DNA of 64,000 nucleotides. Source: Chrysomallon squamiferum (lineage: Eukaryota; Mollusca; Gastropoda; Neomphalida; Peltospiridae). The position numbers were made by a program, and so were the translations under genes. Shown in pieces: positions 41,240-54,435 of the stretch; the first letter of the stretch is position 1, and every line of letters begins with the position of its first letter. The DNA lies in the NCBI GenBank assembly GCA_012295275.1, contig CM022676.1, forward strand, positions 2,616,369-2,680,368, read 5' to 3'. Under the pieces are notes generated by a model. The model was not told where the DNA came from, did not search any database, and saw only the letters and a list, made by a program, of their open reading frames with translations.

Positions 41240-43530
41240 AATAATAAAAAAAAAAATAATAACAATAATAATAATAATAATAGTAATAATAATAATAACA
41301 ATAATACTAAATTAATATGAAGTTACTTTTAGCATTAACCTTTGACAATTTTTGGCTTTTATGACAAAAAAATTATAATTTGCACTTCTTCTTTTCATTT
41401 ACTTCATTTAAAAATGTTATTCAGTATTTGTTTAACTTTTTTTTATTTAATTTAATTTTATTTCTTATTCAAGCTTTACATTTATATATTAAAAGTTAAA
41501 ATATGATCACAATATGGAATAAATGTCAAATTAAAATAAATTTGTTCTCTACGTAATCTTTCTTTCTTAATAAATGAAAAATAAAATAGTTTGTTGTTTC
41601 AATCTTTTTTGTTTCTTTTTTGTTTATGTATTTATTATTATTAGTAGTAATACTGGTAGTTGGAGTAGCAATAGAAGTAGTTTCCCTTTCTGTTTCCTAG
41701 ACTTTATTTTGTGACATATTTAGAGTTATGGTTATGGGTATGGCTAAGTCTTGGGTTAGAAATATTTTGTAGATAAAACACGTCAAATGTTAAAAATTTG
41801 TTTTAGAATAAAAAACTAAAGAAAAAATCAAATAAAACAACAAAAACAACAATAACAACAACAACAATAATGGTAACAATAATAATAATAATAATTATAA
41901 TAATAATAATAATAAAATTAACAATGACAATAACAAATAAATAAATAAATAAATAAAACAAATTAATTCAGTAAATACAGGACATTGCTTATCAAGGTTA
42001 GGAACAGATTTAAATGCAAATATTTCATAAAACATAATAGACAATACAATGGATATTAATTGTTAATTGAATAAAATTTTAGTTTCTTGATTTTTTTTTT
42101 TTTTCTTTTTTAAATGTATGGCTCATGACTACACTAGAATTTGACAACTCACCTACTAACTTGACTTTGATTTTTAAAATACTAATTATGATTACTGCAT
42201 CAACAATTATTTATCTAAATGAAGCATGCATATATATATATTTCTTCAGTTTCTTATATCTCTCTCTCTGTATATATATATATATATATATAAAGATATA
42301 GATATAGATATAAATATAAGAAACGTAAGAAATATTTTTTTAAATAATAAAATTAAATAAATAACTAATTAAATAAATATAAAAATGTAATCATCATGAA
42401 CATATTCATTTTTTATGGAATCTACTTTCAGTTGTCTGCATTACATTTCTCAAGGCTACCTACTAATATAAATATTGATAATGAAAATAAAAATATTAAT
42501 CAAACAATAGATTTTTAAGAATAAAGAAATATCTTTTAAACTAAATATATTTATTATGCTAATGTTTGCTATTAGTAAATCACAAACTTTTATTTATTGG
42601 AGGACATTTTGTTTTTGTATGTTTTACTCTTTTACAAATTTTTGAGATGCACTTGGCTTCATTACACATAAGCTGAAAGATTATTTGTTTCTGGGATTTG
42701 ATTTGACAGAGTGACAACTTTGCAAGAAAATTTGAATAACTAATTATCGCAGTTTTATTCAAATGTGAAGTTTGCTCGTCACCATTAATATGAAAATTCC
42801 CGGCCACATGTTGCATGTATAAGATACATGTATGAATGCGTTCTTCTTTGTAGTGTGCGTATTTATATTTGAATGCATTTTTATTTGTTTATTAAGGAAG
42901 AAAGGTTTTATTTTTTCATCTAATACTCACTGTAACAATGCTTAATGTTTAATTCTTCTCAAAATATTTTGTTCCTAAAATCTCATCTACATGCGTTTGA
43001 ACTGTAATATCTTTGTTTATGAAATTAGCATTTTATATTTATTGTTTACGTTCATACTTTTCTTTTGTTTTTATTAGTAGACGGATTATTGTTTTTCGCT
43101 TTATTGAAATACATGCGCGCCCGCGCACACATACGGCATACACACATCTGTAATTGAAAAAAAATATATATTTTTTTTTATTCCTAGGTTTCGTATTATG
43201 ATTACTTATTTATTTATTTATTTATTATTCAGCTCGTATTAATGGAAAATCTAGAAGATACAAAAGTGTCCTGCACGTGAATACGTGTGGACTGCAAAGC
43301 AAAGTTCGTTCTCAGTTTAAATCTGCTGTGATGACGTGCATAGTGGACGCTGTATTTTTTCTTCTGATACAGTTCATTTTCGACTGAGAAAGAAAACATT
43401 ATCAAATTCGAAGTATAAGAAATACATTTTGATTTTTTCGTATTCTTGGAAGACATACTGAAATGGCTATGACATTTTTACTTGATTAATATTCCTAATA
43501 CCACATAACTTAGCCATGTTCTAAGGAATC
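40614..43530. other. AT-rich spacer with a dispersed repeat pair
   Basis: No gene recognised. Sequence at 40,670-40,830 (TTTATATTTATTGTTTAC, later CCTAGGTTTTGTATGA) recurs diverged at 43,030-43,200, which suggests an old dispersed repeat. (ATA)n-type runs lie at about 41,205-41,310 and 41,870-41,960. Confidence 0.5.
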
Positions 43531-43663
43531 CACATGTTGCATGTATGCGTACTTGTTCGTATTGTTTGTACATATATGTGGCTTCGTCTTTGTTTGTCTA
43601 ATACTCACCATAACAATGTATTCTATTTAACAGTCATAGTGATAGTTCTTATAAAAATTATAA

Positions 43664-44382
43664 GTATCCTGGGAGCTGAGATTGGAAAACCTGACAGCCT
43701 AATCAAATCTGTGTTTTCCAAGCCAAACTTCACAACATTTGCTTGGAGTAACTTTGATAAACAAACACATTATAATAACACAGATGTAGTAGAGGAAAAT
43801 GTTACATTACAAATACACAGAAAAACAGCAACAGATTGTGGTTACACGTTTTCTCTCAGTATCAGTAATTTTACTCAAGATGACATTGGAACATACAAAC
43901 TGTCTGTCTGTAATAAGGTTGGATGCTCTCAGTTATCTCTGAACCTAACTGGAGCAGGTCCACCTCTTCCTCCTAAAGAGTTCCAACAAGAAAGAAAATC
44001 AACATCAGACACAGTGTTCTTGCCATGGCTGGCTACCTAACTACCCAGGTGGTAATTTCAAACAAAGATTTATACTGCAGTACAAATTACAAAGTGACTC
44101 TAACTGGATTACTTGGACAAGTAAATGGTTTAATGACTCAACACAGGGACAGAAAATATTTTATAACATCACCAATCTCCACGATAAAACAGTTTATGAT
44201 GTGAGAATCTCAGCTGAAAACATGAGAACTTCAGACAATATGAGCAATTATGTCACCTTTCAAGTAATTACAAAAGGTTAGTTGTTCTGTGACTGTCATT
44301 GTTGTCGTAGTGATGCTGATTGTGTTACTTAGAAGAGGAATATTACCTGGATTGTCCACTAAAACAAGTTACTTTACAGCTT
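43664..44382 (+). pseudogene. Broken Ig-FN3-TM ectodomain of the ITIM-tail gene
   Basis: From 43,664 the sequence is about 93 percent identical by eye to the Ig/FN3 exon at 61,790-62,437 on the other strand (FSKPNF, NNTDVV, SISNFTQDDIGTYKLSVCN). Homology starts inside the exon, so the original 5' part is missing. A 4-bp duplication near 44,025 (GGCTGGCT against GGCT) shifts the frame to TAA at 44,038-44,040. After the FN3 end at 44,277 the 3' half of a TM exon follows directly in another frame (SVTVIVVVVMLIVLLRRG), so the intron and half an exon appear deleted. An ORF from 43,534 runs into it with a hydrophobic N-terminus and may be accidental. Confidence 0.7.
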
Positions 44383-45962
44383 GTAAGAAATGTATTTATT
44401 GAAAACAGGAAAATTTAAAAAAATATTAATTATATTTGTTGTCATAGAACTTCACTAATCAAGGAAGCAAGCAAATCAAATAAACAAAGGATCACTTTAA
44501 AGTTTATTGTGAATTTCTTTTATTAATTTGACATCACTGATGTCCCTTTGTTATTATGTGGTTACAGGGAGGCATCATATTAACATAACTTATGTAGTTT
44601 TATATTTAATTCATTCAAATATTAATGTCATTCAAATTTAACAAATAATAATAATGAATAATAATGTATTAGAATACTTCATTCATACTAGAGTCCTGCA
44701 ATCAATGGTGTTTGTATCTGAGCATGTTTTTATTTTTCAAATTGTACATATTTGTTTTTTTTTTTTACTTTAGTAAGCTATTTTCTGCTATAAAAAAAAA
44801 TTTGTTGCAATTATTTTAGATAATTTTACAAAATAGAATTAATCTGTTATGGTACTCGTTCTCACCTCTAGATGGTTTAGAACACTATGACAAAGACTGG
44901 TAAATTTTGAACTGTCACAGTAAAATGTTCACTAGATAAATACAACATCAACAACAATACAGTCTGAGTTATTTATTTATATATAGTGTATATCTTGTAG
45001 TAATATAAAAACAAAATAAACACAACTAAATTATTTATGGTTTATGTGAATAAAAATATGGAATCAGCTGAACCTTAATTAAAGTTGGAATAGGTCACAG
45101 GAGAATCAAGTAATTATATTAATGTAATTACAAGTCTTATATTTATATGTATTAACCATATACACCGTTAATGACTGCTGCATAATGACAGTATAAAAAA
45201 CAAAAAAAGGAGAAAAGTATCTTACTGCACCCTGCTGCCACTTGCTAACCAAAGCAAGCCCAAAGTTTCAAATTCTTGAACCCAGAGGCTGATATGTATT
45301 AGATTCCTGTGGATGTTGGTGAAACCATGGAACCAAAGAAAAAATGAAGCTAGCTGGGTGGACAGATTTCTAAGTTATTAGTTTGTCACACAAAACTTGC
45401 TGTATCTTGACTGCTAATTAATGTAATTCTAAAATTTAAAACAGCCTTCAAAATTAGTTATACCGTATTTTCCTCTAAAATGGTATTACAGACAATCAAA
45501 CAGAACTTTAATTATAACCATAAATCAGAAGTTAAATGCAGTTTACTTAGTGATTATAATTATTAAAATATATTTAACACTTGTTATTTTATCTTTTCTT
45601 TATCATATAGAGAAACTAGATATTCTCAACATTACATATATGCATAAAAATTAGTACTTTAATAAAATAGTTAAATCTACACATAAATGTATCTAATGAA
45701 ATAGATAACCAAGTTTTACATTAAACAGACAAGATTATCTATGTTTGGCAAGTTTATTTGATGTAGAATCAAGAAGAATAATTATGAAATAAAATATTAT
45801 ATAATTTTGTATAATTATTATTTGTTTGAATATTAAAAGAGAAATTTCAGTAGAAATTTGTTACTTAATTAATCTTAAACCACTGGATAGAGAAATTCAT
45901 ATGTTTTTGTTTTTTTTCTGTTATTGTTGGAATGTTTATTTCTGTTAATTTTTATATTTCAG

Positions 45963-46006
45963 AAAAGGATACTGAAAATGCTTTGTGAGTATATATTTCT
46001 TTATTA

Positions 46007-46052
<46 letters not shown>

Positions 46053-47986
46053 AAGAAAATCAATAAAGAAAATCATCCTAATTTGTTGTTAATTTCCTTG
46101 TTACTTTGTTTTGTTGCACTCTGTAGCTGACTACAACAGACAATATTAATGTTTGTACAGTGGAACCCTGACTTACGACTGCCCCATATTATGAGTTTTC
46201 TGAGTTTTAAGCAGTCACTTGGTTTGATTTGCAAAATCCAAGTTGCAAGCAAGCTTCAGATATGCTGCCACTAGATGGCGCAACAAACAACACAGTATCC
46301 GGCCAGCATATTGCGTCTCACTCATTTATTTCACATGGTTACCTCACCATGGAAGCATCTTGGTTGTGTTGTGCCCAATCTTTTTTTTCTGACCATGAAT
46401 CTAAGAACTTGACTGCAAAGGACAGTGCTGAGAAGAAGCAGATGGTGTGCATTGAAATAAAGCATGAAATAATAGAAAAATATGAATTAACTTGGCTAGA
46501 GAGTACAAGTGTAGTACCATACAGAAGCAGAGGGAGTTGATAAAGCATGTAACTCCAGCCAAAGGCATTAAAATAATTTGTCTGATCTCCTAGATAAATA
46601 CCCTTTTCAAAACCAATTTATTTCTTTACCTTCTCTTTTATAAATACATTTATAAATACATTTTTCTTATTTAAAAACATGTTACAAAAAAAATGGGTTT
46701 GGGGGGCTGGAACGGATTAGTGGTATTTCAGTTAATTTCAGCTGGGAAAATTGATTTGATATATAAGCAAATTGAGTTATGAGCTTGGTCACGGGACGAA
46801 TTAAACTCATAAGTCAAGGTACCACTGTATGTGAATAGTCATTATTTCTTTTCGTGTGAGAAACATAGTTAAATTTTGTTGTTTATTGATGCAGCTCACT
46901 TTGGAACAGTCTTCATTCAGGTATACCAGATATGCTTAATAATTTTGATTACCTTATTAATTAAATATGCTTGGGTCACCTACTAGGTATAATTTACATG
47001 AAGATTATGTTATTATTTTTTTTTAAATTTAAAATTTTAATTTTTAGATCTCAACCAAAATTTAGAATTTATAATGTGAAAATTAAACTTGAGAAATGCA
47101 TATCGGTCAGACCTCAGTACATATGGGACATTAATGTCATAATAATTTAAAATGAACTCCTATGTGCTATACAGAATGTATAGTTACTTCAACAACCATA
47201 CTGAAAAAAAATTTAGTCAAACTTTAAAATATTTTCAGATTCACATATAACAAATAAGATGTAATAAAAATGTCACAAACATTCTATTAATTTTCCAGTG
47301 CATTTCCAACCTTTTGAAGTTAGTGTAAAGAAATCATCAAGTCTGCTTTTGTGCCCACCTTTTTAAGAGAATAAGCAGATTTTTTTTTTATCATAATACA
47401 TTTTATTATGTTTTAACTATATGAGCAATAAACACATTTGTCTTGCTTTTTTATTTAGAATTTATATTTAAATATGATATTTTCTTAGTTTTTATTGAAA
47501 GGCATGGTTTTCAAATTTTCTGTTTTTGTATGTTTGTGGATTATTAATGGTAATTACATACTGTTTTTTAAGTTTATTTTTTGTTTGTTTGTTTTGTGGA
47601 CATCTGGAGACTAATCCTGTTCAAGACACTCTTATTATGTTATGTGTTAGGTAAGCCAGATTGTGAAAAAAGAATATATGCATGCATATATGTATTTATG
47701 CATGTAAGAATGTACACTGGTCAGAAGTATTAGACATATACTGGTACTACATACATAATTATTGTTAAAGTGATCCAGGAGTATTTTCTAATGGATTTCA
47801 CAAAATTAGAATAAGTACAGTGAAAGAAGTGTGAGGTCTGTATAAATGAATAATGGAAATGGAATTTAAGTAAATACATTTATATGCAGCCATGTGTTTT
47901 ATTTCCTCTGATACAGCATATGCATGATTCCTATTGAATGGTTTTATATTTGAATGATATACATTTTTTATGATTCTAAATTCACG

Positions 47987-48038
<52 letters not shown>

Positions 48039-51000
48039 AATAAAGTTTAAATTAATAAAATTATAGAAATTTTAAAAAGCTAGCGTGTGTATGTGAAAAA
48101 TACACTCTTTAAGTCATATTATTTTCATACATTTATTCAAATATATTTGTTTAGAATATATTGCAAGATATATAATGTCAATAAAAACAATAAAAATGTA
48201 CAAAACTTAGATGGGTTTATAAATGTATAGACAATTAATTTGAATGTATTGTATAATTATTTTTTAAATTTTGTCTTTCTTTATTTATATTTTATTGTCA
48301 TGTTTTGTGTAATTTATATCTGATGGAATAAACTAAAAAAGTTCAGTATAAACAATATAACTTTATTTCAGTGAAAATGTGTTCTATGTGTTTATGTTAA
48401 ATATTGTACATGCTTTATTTTTAACTTTATATTTTGCCATTTCAATTAATATAAATGATCTTTTTAGTAAATTTAAAAAAAAAAATAATTCTGTTTTGCT
48501 CAAGTAAGTATTCATCAATATAAAATTCAGTAAATATTATTGTAAAATAACCTAATTTGCAAAATATCTCATTTGTGCAAATTATTAGGAATCTTTAATG
48601 AAAATAAATTCCAATCATGGATTTAATGTTTACTGTGAACAAATTTTGTCTTTGGAATATTGGGTCTCCATCAAAAGTCGCAAGTAGAATAATATTAAAA
48701 CAGGAGCATCCAACAGTAAATCAAGATGAAAAAAAAACAACAAAAAATACCCCAAACTTATAATGAAAATTAGAGACTGTGTAAAGTCAGCATTTTTTCT
48801 TTCATAATGCTTTTTATGTGTTAGCAACTTATGATATAACAGGGTCTTCATGCACTTGATCTAATTTCAGACCTAAATCTAAAGGAGAGGATTGGGGTTT
48901 TGCTCACTTGATCTAATTTTTAAGACTTTTTAACTACCCATGGAGAGAGAGAGACAAACTTATGTTTGCTATTTTTGGCATTTGTTTTGACAAAAATCTA
49001 ACTTATATGTGTAATATTTCCTAAAATATTAATTTGATGCAAGAAATACTTGGTCAGTTAGACATTTTTTGTTTGTTTCTTTGAACAAATTATTATATAG
49101 AGTTTTTCATTTTAACGTGATGAACCTAAAAGTGTATATTGTTTGTGATAATTGTAAAAGTATCCTGAATAAGATTTCATTGAAGTCTGTTTTATTTATT
49201 TAATTTACATACGTTTTTACATACATACATATTATTTTTTGATGATCGCGACACTGACAAAACAAAACAAAACAATAATAACATTTTGAAATTAAAAGAG
49301 GAAACAACAATATTTGAAGTTTAAACTAATAAAATTAACCATAAAACATTAAGTTATTCTATCTGTACTGTACTAATGTGCATATTATTTATATTTGTTT
49401 TGTAGGCAGACAAATAGTAATGCAGAATGTGTATTGCCAGGTAATCCCACAGTTCAATTTTGTTTAAACTGACATTGGCAAAATATATGTAGAATTAATT
49501 ACCCATGAAAAAATATAATTATTAAAATATTAAGTAGTTGTGAAGTCATCATCTGAAGATTAAACTGACGTCATCTAAAAAAGAAAAACAATCTTTTTAA
49601 CTGAATTGGATTTATGATAAACTTGTGAAATGAAAATGGAACATATTTATTGCTTAAATAACTGATTCATCTTTTAGTTCTAGAAGAGTTGTACTACATG
49701 AATCGTGATGACAGATTACAGAATCAAGTATTGCCAGGCGAGTACCATAAAATCATATGAAATTAGACTGAAATAACCAACTTGCACATGATACAGAGTT
49801 TATTCCAACAGAAATAAACATTTGTCTTAAAATCTGTGCTTATTATTAATAACATAAATTTATTTGAAGAAGAAAGGAAATAAGATAAAACCGTTTCTTC
49901 AACAGCTGAACAATACTGGAAATTTTCACATTGCAATAGCTATTATTCTTTCTATTGCAGAAATAATATTTTATAAACTGTTAAATTTAATAGATATTTG
50001 TGGTAAAAAATTAAAACAAATAATTATTTAATTAAATTATTTTCTTGTTTTTGTTTCAGTGTTGGAGGATAATGATTTGTATTTCAAATCTGATGACAAA
50101 AAGAAACTCAGATTGCCAGGTTTGTATTACATCATGTTTAAAAAGAGACAAAGAGGGAAAAAAAGTAATAATATTAATAATAAAATAATTTACAGATAAC
50201 TGATCTCTTCAGAATATAAGTTTCAGTAATATGTTGCTGTTTTTTGTTGTTGTTTTTTGATGTTTTTTTAGTTTAAAAAAATTAAAGACAGATTTATTCT
50301 GGCAGCATTTAATAATATGGAAATGAAAATTATTTTCTTATTCTGTATACAATTTTTCAATCATTACAATTAATAGTTCATTACTTAATTAATTTACTTT
50401 TAACCACATTCATATTAAAACTGTGTTGTACCAATTTTTCATTACATACAACTGCTGATAATGAACATGATACGTGTTCTTTTCATTGCTAAAAAAGAGT
50501 AAATTATAATATCTTTACCCATCCATTTATCCATCATCTGTGAATTCTGTCTGTTATCTTTTTGAGTCTAATTTTGCCATAGTCTATGTATTATTTTTGC
50601 GAAATGTTAATAATAATAATAATAAAGAATTGGCTTGTAAGAATTCTTAGTTTTTAGAAATGATAAATTCATAATACATTTACACAAACATACCAGTGTC
50701 TGGTGTTGCTAACATTTTCATATTTATTAAAATGATATCTACTGTAATTTAATATGCTGTCATTGTTATAGCAGGAAATGATTCCAGACAAGTTGATCCT
50801 AAACCAAGCACAAGTTCTGGAGTGACAGCTGAGAATACTGAAAGTCAATATTCTGTTGTAAAGACAACAAAGACTGGTCAGTCTACAAGTAATCAGAGTA
50901 AAGAAGGTAAAAAAACATTAAAAACAAATAATAGTAAAAAAACATGAAAGGCTGACTGGGACTTGGAGCATATCTTTAATGTTGAACTCTACACCTTTTC

Positions 51001-53984
51001 AAATGTACTTTATATAATAGTATCCAATGACAATCTTATTGATGTAGCTCAATGCTATCATTTCAACAGATTTTAGTCATTGTTTAATAAACCTTGAAAT
51101 TATATATGGATCCAAATTATTTAAAATTTGTATCACATTTTTTATAAAAGCTCCACACAATTTACTATTAAATATTTATTAGGTCATAACAGAAATAATA
51201 CTTGTCAAAAATTAAATTGTTTCTTGCTGATGTGCTGCTTATAATACAGTATTCACAGTCATCAAAAGTCATTTATAAGTGCAACTATTATGTGGCTTTG
51301 GTGAACATATTGTTGAAATGGTGGCTGGAAAAAAGTCACAAAATGTATGGGTTTGTATTGAATGTGGCATTATAGTATGCATGGGCTAATTGTTAAACTT
51401 ATTGATTAAGCTAGATTAAAGAAAGTGGCTTCATACTGGGTCTAGCTTGGGTTTAGCTTGCTGATTAGGATATATTTAAACTAAGGGCTTCCTATTGTAA
51501 ATGATTTATAAAATATCCCAGGTTAAAATTATTTCACTATATATTCTACAGCTTGCTCTAGTATCAGAAGTATGTTTAATATTGAAGTTACTCATAGCAA
51601 TAAGAGTGGTAACAAAATCTGTTATGAGGGTTCATGTATACCAAACATGCAAATCGCAAAACAAAGTTGTGGTGGAAATGCATAAACAAATATCATTGTA
51701 ATTGTCGAGGTTCAACAATAACAGACTTACAGAGAGAGCCTTGAGGACTGCAAAACTGTGGTAGAATTTCTTTGTGGTATTGGGTGGAACATCCACCTAA
51801 ATCATCAACATTAAAATCAAAGAACAGGTGTTTCATCTATCTTTCATTTCTTAAATTTAATAAAAAGTTGTGACATTTTTCCTAGAATTGTTGAAACACC
51901 TGCAAATAATTGAGAAGAAAAGAACATTCTTAGAAAAGAGAACTGCAAGTAGAGGATATTTCAAAACTTGTCAAATGGTTTTCTTACCATGAATAAAAGA
52001 AGAAGAAAAAAAAAATATCTATGAGCCACTTCATACAGAAATCTGATTTGGACAGATTCTGGTTTAGAATGTATTTTTTTGTTTGTTTGTTTTTAAACAT
52101 AATTGTAAGTTGCACAAATGAAATGTGTTGACTGTATCATTAAATGAAAATCTTCCTACCTTTGTTTAAGTTAATTGTCACTTATAAAATTCATATTATT
52201 GTTTGATCAGTTAATGTTATTTCTCCTATAAATTACAGGTGAGAAAGGTAAAACAGAGTCTGCCAATGAGAAAAAAAGAAAGAGGAAAAGCAAGATATAA
52301 AAAGAAGGGAACAAGAAAAGAAAAAGAAAGAAAAAGGTTTGTAAATTGAATTAGCAGGCTTATGCGATGAATTAATTTACACCTAAATTTAACAAGTAAT
52401 ATGAAATATTTTTTCTAACTATGACATTTTTACGGGGATCCTACTCCAAATTTGGACACTCTGGTAACATAGAAATTCATACACTATCTAAAATACAGGG
52501 ATCGTATGCATTTTGGAAAGTTTGGGAAAATCGGGTTTTGTTACATTGGCTGTGGAAAAAGTTATGGAAAATTATGTATGAAATAATGTATGAAAAACTG
52601 CTTTGTTTCACCAATATTCCAAAGAGTGCTGGTACAATTTATTGTTCCCATATTTAGTAATCTTGTGAAAAAATGTATGTGTTTAAAACAAGCAGTATAT
52701 AAAATCACCGTGCATAATCTGGATGATCTTATCGGTGTCAAATGACGTCTTGCACACCCCAGCTATGTGGGAGGCATGTATTGATACAAAGTGTATTTCG
52801 TTTCCAGTTTTTTAAGTCTGTTTAGTTATCAACAATACATGATACTTGTTGCAAACTTTTATCAGACTGGCAGAGTAGACTTGTTGTGATAGCACTAAGT
52901 GGTCAGTGTAATTCATTACAAACTGATAATCATATATTGTTGCATTGTTATACTTTTGGTATCAACATGCACAATGTGACATGCCACATAATGATTTAAT
53001 ACAACGACAATCAGCTGTTCCAACTAGTTCAAGTTTTTAAATGCAAGAACACATCCTACTTACAGAATCTGCTGATACATTATTTGAAACTGAAAATGAA
53101 TATCATATATAAAGTGCACCATTATATAAACAGCCCACTGCAACACGATTTGGAATAATTTAAAGCTACTTGTTAATTGAATAAGAAGAAAGGAACACAG
53201 CCACTTTTTGTGAAGCAATATTTCTGTATTCATATTGTTGCCAATCTGCCTTAATCATAGTCAGCTCCACTCCAAGAATAAATTTGCATTTCAAAATGCC
53301 AAAATAAATTATATTATTTTTTTGATTATTAGTAATTCTACATTGATAACACGCAACTTAGTCAAGGCAAACATGTCTACAAACTGCAGAAAAACACTTT
53401 GTTGTGATTGAGAAAGCTTGAAAATGGTTTTGCAAAATTTGGATTTGTGGCTGTGGAAAGCTTTTGAAAAATCATGGAAACTTTGACAGCCTAAGGTGCA
53501 CAAACCCTGAAAATAATTGTATACCACTGTAATAAAAATAATTTTGTCACAGCAAGGATCAGAAAGGCCGTCAGAATATGTATTAAGCAAGAAGACATAC
53601 AGGCTGTTGTTTTCAGTGGCGACTGTTTAATAAATAAGCAGACATGATAACAACACCATGTCTAATGGGTATTATGGCATTACATAATCTAATTAGTCAG
53701 TTTATACAATTATTTTAATATTAATCATTGCATCCAAAAACGTGTGTATATTTATTTATATATATTTAGATGTACGTGTGAAATTCGGTTTGTTTGATAT
53801 AATTTAAATGTTAAACTATTTCTTTTACTGAATTTATTTAATACATGTGGAGTAATTTGAAACAGAATTTAAATTTTAAAACCAAAAGTATAATAGAAAC
53901 AGATAATTAATTTTTTATGACAAAATAACAATGATAATGATAATACTCATAATAATAATAATAAATAAAAAAATAATCATTATT

Positions 53985-54015
<31 letters not shown>

Positions 54016-54108
54016 TTTTTATAGCGAAAAGAAAGTGGAGAAAAGACAGAAAGGTGTTGTTCAGATAATTTTTATTTTAAAAAGTGTGCATTTCCATAGG
54101 TGTGTTCA

Positions 54109-54204
<96 letters not shown>

Positions 54205-54364
54205 ATAATAAAAAAATAGTTATCCTTAACAAAAAGAAAATATAAAATTATTTAGATTAATATTCTATTGTTATTGCTATTATTATCATTTTCAAAAACA
54301 AAAAATATAAAATTATTTAATTCTTTATGTCAGGTTAATATTCTAGTATTAATATTACTATTAC

Positions 54365-54435
<71 letters not shown>

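Noticed and set aside
42806-43640. Local tandem duplication around the words CCACATGTTGCATGTA and CTAATACTCAC
   Set aside because: Shared words are short and the sequence between them is too diverged to support a repeat by eye.
46895-46920. Possible tail exon (gcag ... CAG|GTATAC) on the plus strand
   Set aside because: Joining 45,984 directly to 49,406 gives the LPG-ending frame shared by the neighbouring exons. This piece would only fit as an alternative and has no similarity to them.
51501-51701. 66-residue plus-strand ORF
   Set aside because: No similarity, no splice sites; intronic.
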